Source of the DNA: Flavobacteriaceae bacterium
Lineage (GTDB): Bacteria > Bacteroidota > Bacteroidia > Flavobacteriales > Flavobacteriaceae
Reading direction: 5' to 3'
Length of the DNA stretch: 10,820 nucleotides
NCBI GenBank assembly: GCA_949507465.1
Contig: CATEMS010000098.1
Span: 1-10,820 of the forward strand
Shown here: one piece after another, positions 6,352 to 10,820 of the stretch
How the letters are laid out: the number at the start of each line of letters is the position of its first letter
Numbering within the stretch: position 1 is the first letter of the stretch
Translations under genes and position numbers: made by a program
Notes under the pieces: generated by a model
What the model was told of the DNA's origin: nothing
What the model saw: the letters and a program-made list of their open reading frames with translations, nothing else
Database searches by the model: none

Positions 6352-7158
6352 TTATATCATTTCTTTGAAACGATAGCCAATAATACCCTTTAAATTAACA
6401 GAATCAATTTGCTTGCCTAAAGACTCAGACTTTAATTCTTGGTAGTGTGGCGCGATTAGCCCTAATTCTTTGGCTTTTTGAGAATAATATTCTTTTTTCT
6501 TTGGATGATTTGGGTGCACTCCGTTAAAGAAATGCCCATAGGCATCCTGTTTTATAATACTTGAAATAATACCGATACAGTCTTTCTTATGAATGAGATT
6601 TACCGGCGCATTACCCCCTTTTAGATCTCTTCTACCCGCAAGGTATTTAACAGGCTGTCTATTTCCTCCTATAAGACCTCCGAAGCGAACGATACTAGTG
6701 GAGATACCCGGCGCATTAAAAAATAATTGCTCTACTTGAAATAATTGTTTTGCTGCTTGTGTTTTTGGTAAGGGGATTTGTTTTTCTGTTACCTTGCCTT
6801 GGTCATCACTATACACTGCAGTGCTACTTATAAATATAATGTTGGCCACCTTAGCTGTTAAAATCTCAGATAGTAAGTGAGACATTTTTAAGATATAATC
6901 TGACCCGGTATTTTTTCTAAGACCCGGAGGAATCATAATAACCAAGGTGTCTACGTGTTTTAAAAACCCTTGAGCGGGGCCGTATAGGCCGTCCTCTGTG
7001 CTATTTATTACATAGGTGTCAATGCCACTTTGCTCCAGGACCGTAGCTTTTCTTTGAGAAGTCACAGAGCCTTTTATAGCATATCCATAAAATGACAAGT
7101 GTTGGGCTAGGGGTTTCCCTAGCCAACCTAATCCTGCAATTGCAATTGTTTTTTTCAA
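6352..7158 (-). CDS. YeeZ-like NAD(P)-binding Rossmann protein (atypical SDR/epimerase family)
   Basis: A 268-residue cytoplasmic protein with the nucleotide loop AGLGWLG (8-14), strand LVIMIPPG (72-79), IIFISSTAVYSD (107-118) and IVRFGGLIGG (156-165), the pattern of YeeZ and related NAD-dependent epimerase/dehydratase-like proteins. The usual YxxxK catalytic pair is not seen; its expected position reads PKTQAAK (131-137). Either the catalytic residues differ or the protein is a binding or reductase variant. Substrate is unknown. The start codon is TTG at 7158: the frame is closed by a TAA at 7168-7170 just upstream, and the next Met (Met75) would delete the whole nucleotide loop. It begins 15 bases after the stop of the M28 peptidase gene and is probably translated from the same message. 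Confidence 0.82.
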   Translation of the reverse strand: MKKTIAIAGLGWLGKPLAQHLSFYGYAIKGSVTSQRKATVLEQSGIDTYVINSTEDGLYGPAQGFLKHVDTLVIMIPPGLRKNTGSDYILKMSHLLSEILTAKVANIIFISSTAVYSDDQGKVTEKQIPLPKTQAAKQLFQVEQLFFNAPGISTSIVRFGGLIGGNRQPVKYLAGRRDLKGGNAPVNLIHKKDCIGIISSIIKQDAYGHFFNGVHPNHPKKKEYYSQKAKELGLIAPHYQELKSESLGKQIDSVNLKGIIGYRFKEMI

Positions 7159-7173
7159 TCTAAGGGTTTAAAA

Positions 7174-9516
7174 TTAGTGTAATGTATCCTGAACTTCACT
7201 CTTCTTTTGAATGCTAAATGATTTTTTATTGATAACCGCATCTGTATTTACAAATGGTTTAGGCATCATATTTTTTGCTCTTGGGCGTATTTCAAGTAGT
7301 GGATTACTTGTTAAATCAAAACCGTACTCAAGCACCTTAAATACAGGAGAGGGGGTATTTTGAGGTAATGTATAAGACACCTGAAGGGAATCGGAATCTG
7401 CAATGTAGTATCGCAACAATTCATCGGTAGGTCTGTTTAATGCCCTTGGCTTTAAAGAATCATTCATAGAAGCCCTTAGGCCATTAAATTGTAGAGATGA
7501 AAAAACAACATCTTTGTTTGTGTAGAGCCGAATTTGATGGGCATCTCTTTGGGGTATTATGGTAAAACTAACTTCATGAATACCCTCGTAGACAGTATCT
7601 TTATTGATGGTTAATTTAAATTCTGGTATGGCCACCACAGGCGCCTTTGCAGCAAAGCTGTAGCTTGTGTTGTATTTACTTCCTGCAGCACTTTCTATAT
7701 ACGCAGATGCTGGTTTTGGATTTTCCCCCAAATAGCTTCTTGTCCAAGGGTCTAATAGCTTATCATAACTAACCCAGTAAGCTTCATTGGTGTCAAGGTT
7801 ATTATAGTACGATAAACTATTTGGCTTTTGGCGTGTCTGTGAGAAAGAACTTTGGGTATGCGCTATGATAAAAAATACCAACGCAAGAGCAAAAAATAGG
7901 TATGATAACACTTTTTTAAGTTTAAAAAATCCAAGAACCGGTAGTAACAATACAAACAACAGCACAGTAAACACACAGCTTATCACGATATGATCTGACC
8001 CCAACCCAACAGGGAAAAACTGTATAAGTGGCGCAAATATAAAAATTCCAGGTGCTGCCAATAGCGCCATGAAAATTATAGAAGGGTTTTGAAATCTCAA
8101 AAGTAAAAACCAACTAAGAAGCCCAAAAAACACAGGAATTATAAAAAAGGCTGCACCCTTTAGAAATACAAAAACAATCACATTTACTATCAACCAAACA
8201 AACAAAGGTGCCGCCAGTAGATGTATGACATTATATCGTTTTCCAAAATAGCGGTATACCTGAAATAAGATAGCCAAGCAAAGGCTTACAAAAAACCCAA
8301 TATAGGCATGTCCGTTGTATTTAAATCCATGCTGCACCTCTTGGTATTGCGGGTATAAGTTGGTTAGTAATTTCCAGCCAAAAAACCCAAGAATTCCACA
8401 AATTAAAAGAGAACCCAGCAGGGGAACAAACCCTATTAATATACTACCCAGATGTAGTTTGTGCTTGTAAAATCCATAGCCCATTAGTATAAAAAATAAA
8501 GCAAAAGCAAGACACAACATTGGCAAAATCCATGAAAATGGATAGTAAATAAATGTCACGATGGGCATGTTTACATACACCATATCATCCTTTGCCTTAA
8601 GAAGACTTAGGTCTGATGTTGCAAAATAGCGCAGCAAGGGGAGCAGATAACTTCCTTGATGTTGCAGGGTTTCTATGTCTAGATTTTCTAGAGTATCATT
8701 GGCGGTGTGGTAGTCATAGTGATCATCAATAAAGGCAAAAAAGATACTCTCTATATCACCATCTTCTCTAAAGATGGTAGAGTCTGTATCATTTGGGAGC
8801 ATTTTGTACACACTATACATCAAAGAAGATGCTACGGGGTAAGGAACATTAGCACTAGAAAAAGCTTTAATAAGATTGGTATTGCCGCCATTGGTTTCTA
8901 CAATCATGTTGCTTGGCCCTCCGCTACCCCTGGCTTCGAAGTTAAGCACTAGACCTACGTTTTTTGCCCAAGGATGTTTTTCTACAAAGAGTGACGCTCC
9001 AACCAAACCAATTTCTTCTGCATCTGTAAAGACAACAATGATATCATTGATAGGTTTTTCTCCACTGGCATTATAGGCCCGTATACTCTCTAGTATTGTT
9101 ACCACACCACTCCCTGCATCACTTGCTCCAAATGAAGGCACCAGGGCACTATCATAATGAGATAATAGTACTAGAGATTTTCCTGAACCTGAACCCTTTA
9201 ACCTAGCAATAATGTTTTTTGGCCTGACCAACCGTTTAGAATTGTTACTTAAAACAAAGGCTTCTTGCACCTGTGTTTCCAGCCCCAATTTTTCAAGTTC
9301 AGAGATGATAAAATCACGAACACGGGTGTGCTCATCGGTACCATGGTAATGTGGGGCCCTGGCAATTTCCTCAAGGGGCGCCAGTGCACGCTCAGCAGAG
9401 AACACTGTGTTTGGAGCTGTCGCTAAAGTTGCCTTATTAGGTAGCAAGCTATCAAAGCTTAACCAAACAAAAAAGACTATAACAGCAAAAGAGGTTAACC
9501 CACTAATGTATTTCAT
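7174..9516 (-). CDS. M28-family zinc metallopeptidase with multiple membrane segments
   Basis: Predicted membrane aminopeptidase or carboxypeptidase of 780 residues, resembling the eukaryotic Fxna/ERMP1 and yeast Pff1 group. Segment order: one N-terminal membrane helix (about 5-22), the peptidase domain (about 40-300), eight hydrophobic helices (about 317-347, 356-385, 403-421, 430-453, 456-473, 480-501, 508-530, 535-552), and a beta-rich C-terminal domain (about 560-780). Zinc and catalytic residues of the family can be placed: His120 and Asp122 (SHYDS), Asp133 (ASDAG), Glu167 and Glu168 (DAEEIG), Glu194 (NFEARG) and His270 (YHTANDT). All are present, so it should be active; one helix before the domain suggests the peptidase faces the periplasm. 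The ATG at 9516 was chosen because it starts directly before the membrane helix; a TTG at 9558 would add 14 residues. It lies 49 bases after the zinc-ribbon gene and 15 bases before the YeeZ-like gene, in one probable operon. Confidence 0.9.
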   Translation of the reverse strand: MKYISGLTSFAVIVFFVWLSFDSLLPNKATLATAPNTVFSAERALAPLEEIARAPHYHGTDEHTRVRDFIISELEKLGLETQVQEAFVLSNNSKRLVRPKNIIARLKGSGSGKSLVLLSHYDSALVPSFGASDAGSGVVTILESIRAYNASGEKPINDIIVVFTDAEEIGLVGASLFVEKHPWAKNVGLVLNFEARGSGGPSNMIVETNGGNTNLIKAFSSANVPYPVASSLMYSVYKMLPNDTDSTIFREDGDIESIFFAFIDDHYDYHTANDTLENLDIETLQHQGSYLLPLLRYFATSDLSLLKAKDDMVYVNMPIVTFIYYPFSWILPMLCLAFALFFILMGYGFYKHKLHLGSILIGFVPLLGSLLICGILGFFGWKLLTNLYPQYQEVQHGFKYNGHAYIGFFVSLCLAILFQVYRYFGKRYNVIHLLAAPLFVWLIVNVIVFVFLKGAAFFIIPVFFGLLSWFLLLRFQNPSIIFMALLAAPGIFIFAPLIQFFPVGLGSDHIVISCVFTVLLFVLLLPVLGFFKLKKVLSYLFFALALVFFIIAHTQSSFSQTRQKPNSLSYYNNLDTNEAYWVSYDKLLDPWTRSYLGENPKPASAYIESAAGSKYNTSYSFAAKAPVVAIPEFKLTINKDTVYEGIHEVSFTIIPQRDAHQIRLYTNKDVVFSSLQFNGLRASMNDSLKPRALNRPTDELLRYYIADSDSLQVSYTLPQNTPSPVFKVLEYGFDLTSNPLLEIRPRAKNMMPKPFVNTDAVINKKSFSIQKKSEVQDTLH

Positions 9517-9565
9517 GCTACTTGGGTGTTTAAAAATTAATGTAAGCGCTTTGCACAATTGTTAA

Positions 9566-9922
9566 TTAGATAGCACTATCATCCTTTACCAGTAAAAACC
9601 AGTCGTTTTCAAGCTCTAAATACCCCTGGTCATACACATAACGATAAACAGATCCTGTTTTTGTTATATACTCAGATGTATGGTACTTAAAGTTAAATTG
9701 ATGCTTTAGTAGTGTTTCTCTCTTAACCTTTGTCTTATCTTTGGTGTTTAAGGTTTTTAGGGTACGGTAATTTTTTCGCAAGCGATTGTTTATATTTCTA
9801 ACAAGGTTACTACTATCTTTATTTAAATTGTTATTGTGAGAATTACGACAGCCATCGCTACAGAATTTTTTATCTGCGCGCCCCATGATTTTACCTCCAC
9901 ACTCCGGACATGATTTCTCCAT
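9566..9922 (-). CDS. small zinc-ribbon protein of unknown function
   Basis: A 118-residue basic protein. Its N-terminus has CPECGG (5-10) and FCSDGCR (20-26), so Cys5, Cys8, Cys21 and Cys25 can bind one zinc ion in a ribbon or treble-clef fold, followed by an Asn-rich turn and a lysine/arginine-rich helical region (about 35-75) that could contact nucleic acid. The C-terminal part (about 75-118) is aromatic and likely beta-rich (YRYVYDQGYLELENDWFLL). I recall similar proteins as conserved hypothetical Zn-ribbon proteins in Flavobacteriaceae, but no function is known to me. It is the first gene of the probable operon with the M28 peptidase. Its promoter is the best in the window and would place the transcript start almost on the ATG. 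Confidence 0.82.
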   Translation of the reverse strand: MEKSCPECGGKIMGRADKKFCSDGCRNSHNNNLNKDSSNLVRNINNRLRKNYRTLKTLNTKDKTKVKRETLLKHQFNFKYHTSEYITKTGSVYRYVYDQGYLELENDWFLLVKDDSAI

Positions 9923-9926
9923 AGGT

Positions 9927-9956
9927 TAAAGATAGTAATTATTAGCTGTTTGCAAA
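9927..9956 (-). promoter_or_regulatory. promoter for the zinc-ribbon/M28/YeeZ-like operon
   Basis: On the minus strand TTTG (9953-9956) is followed after 18 bases by TATCTTTA (9927-9934), which matches the Bacteroidota -33 and -7 elements with one mismatch in the -7 box. The -7 box ends only 4 bases before the ATG at 9922, so the message would be leaderless or nearly so if this box is used. Confidence 0.6.
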
Positions 9957-9959
9957 CAG
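9946..9959. repeat. perfect 14-base palindrome, candidate operator
   Basis: CTGTTTGCAAACAG is its own reverse complement over all 14 bases and includes the -33 TTTG of the operon promoter. A symmetric site in that position is where a dimeric regulator could bind. No T-run follows on either strand, so it is not a terminator. Confidence 0.5.
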
Positions 9960-10005
9960 ATGTTACAAGGTGTTTTACATCAAAGCATCGGGGTATAAAA
10001 TATAA

Positions 10006-10820
10006 TTAATACGCTTTTTCTTCACCTCTTATAGCATTATAAACGGTTTTAAAAACAATCTTAAGATCTAAAATAATAGACCAATTTTCAAGGTAAAAGA
10101 TATCAAACTTTACTCTGTTTATGATATCTGAGTCTGTCTCAACTTCTCCCCTATACCCACTTACTTGTGCCAAACCAGTAATGCCAGGTTTTACAAAGTG
10201 ACGCACCATGAATTTATCTATTTTTTCTGCATACATATGGGTGTGACTAACCATATGAGGTCTTGGACCCACCACAGACATATCTCCCTTAAGTACGTTT
10301 ATGAATTGAGGCAATTCATCCATACTGGTTTTACGAATAATACGTCCCACTCTTGTTACCCTGGTATCCCCCTTGGTTGCTTGATGTAAATCTGCGGTTG
10401 GGCTTGGGGTCATAGACCTAAATTTGTAGCAGTAAAATTCTTTGTAATCTAGACCATTTCTTTTTTGCTTGAAAAAAACGGGTCCTTTAGATTCTAATTT
10501 AATAAAAATACCAAGTATGGGAGTTAACCATGAAACAATAAAAACAATTACAAATAAAGACAAGAAAATATCAAAAGCTCGTTTTATAAACTTGTTAAAA
10601 GATTCATCTGTAGGTATTTTTCTTAACGATAAAATAGGCAGATACCCATAGTATGAAAAGTCTAGTTTTTTTCCAAAAATCTCTTTGTTGTCTGGTAGAA
10701 ATTTCAAGACCTTTAAATTATTATCGGCAAAATCGATGACCTTTGCCATACATGCATCACTCAGGGCATTCACTGATGCGTATATTTCATCTATATTACT
10801 GGAAGAAATTTCCATGAAAA
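10006..10820 (-). CDS. polyprenyl-phosphate sugar-1-phosphate transferase, WcaJ-like (5' end beyond the right edge)
   Basis: This type of membrane enzyme starts exopolysaccharide or O-antigen repeat units by moving a hexose-1-phosphate from a nucleotide sugar to undecaprenyl phosphate. Numbered from the Met at 10815, residues 1-70 match the end of the CoA_binding_3-like central domain (PDNKEIF at 41-47, YYGYLPILSLRKIP at 55-68). Then come a hydrophobic helix (about 82-106) and the catalytic domain, with GPVFFKQKRNG (111-121), YKFRSM (130-135), MDELPQFINVLKGDMSVVGP (165-184) then RP, and KPGITGLAQVSGYRGE (209-224). The Asp-Glu pair at 166-167 is the expected catalytic acid pair. The frame is still open at the window edge and full-length relatives run to about 460 residues with four more N-terminal membrane helices, so the ATG at 10815 is almost certainly internal. 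It is probably the last gene of a polysaccharide cluster to the right; the 83 bases after it hold the next operon's promoter and no clear terminator. Confidence 0.92.
   Translation of the reverse strand, partial: FMEISSSNIDEIYASVNALSDACMAKVIDFADNNLKVLKFLPDNKEIFGKKLDFSYYGYLPILSLRKIPTDESFNKFIKRAFDIFLSLFVIVFIVSWLTPILGIFIKLESKGPVFFKQKRNGLDYKEFYCYKFRSMTPSPTADLHQATKGDTRVTRVGRIIRKTSMDELPQFINVLKGDMSVVGPRPHMVSHTHMYAEKIDKFMVRHFVKPGITGLAQVSGYRGEVETDSDIINRVKFDIFYLENWSIILDLKIVFKTVYNAIRGEEKAY

Noticed and set aside
8707..9076. Two overlapping plus-strand open frames opposite the M28 catalytic domain
   Set aside because: They lie opposite conserved zinc-ligand codons and have no homologous-looking content; they are shadow frames.
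9517..9558. TTG at 9558 as the start of the M28 peptidase
   Set aside because: The ATG at 9516 gives a normal short N-terminus before the first membrane helix; the extension leaves only 7 bases after the zinc-ribbon stop and adds no recognisable segment.
1..10820. Mobile elements, CRISPR arrays, toxin-antitoxin or other defence systems
   Set aside because: No transposase, integrase, repeat-spacer pattern, flanking repeats or known defence motifs are visible; the genes fit a conserved chromosomal backbone.

Overview
The window reads as an ordinary chromosomal stretch from a member of the Bacteroidota, most likely a marine-type Flavobacteriaceae. The DNA is AT-rich. Promoters look like the Bacteroidota type (-7 box TAnnTTTG, sometimes with an upstream TTTG) and Shine-Dalgarno sites are weak. 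Several genes are typical of flavobacteria: an acpP/purN divergent pair, a viroplasmin-type RNase H, a PfkB kinase followed by a long PurF-like protein, and a short-chain-dehydrogenase-type threonine dehydrogenase. I see no tRNA, rRNA, CRISPR array, insertion sequence, phage gene or recognisable defence system, and no gene-free stretch longer than about 220 bases.

Left part (1-4483). The first bases hold the start of acpP on the minus strand. It diverges from a plus-strand run of purN (purine synthesis) and, 5 bases later, rnhA (viroplasmin plus RNase H). A PfkB-family sugar or nucleoside kinase follows and ends in a clear intrinsic terminator. Next comes a 632-residue relative of PurF (PRPP amidotransferase). 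It keeps the PRPP loop and the catalytic cysteine but appears to have lost the usual iron-sulfur cysteines, the KLN loop and the oxyanion-hole glycine. This is the most interesting protein in the window.

Middle (4484-6345). A 222-base spacer between convergent genes carries a probable plus-strand terminator and a strong bidirectional terminator. The minus-strand gene tdh (L-threonine to 2-amino-3-oxobutyrate) diverges from a small unrecognised lipoprotein gene. That lipoprotein gene ends only 6 bases from the next convergent gene.

Right part (6352-10820, all minus strand). Read in the direction of transcription it contains: a polyprenyl-phosphate sugar-1-phosphate transferase whose 5' part lies beyond the window (exopolysaccharide initiation); a promoter with a perfect 14-base palindrome; a small zinc-ribbon protein; a membrane M28 metallopeptidase with nine predicted membrane segments; and a YeeZ-like Rossmann protein that starts with TTG. 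The last three genes probably form one operon.

The window is mostly housekeeping and conserved flavobacterial genes. The findings worth checking are the altered PurF relative and its kinase neighbour, the palindrome and near-leaderless promoter, and a possible short transcript at 4588-4731.
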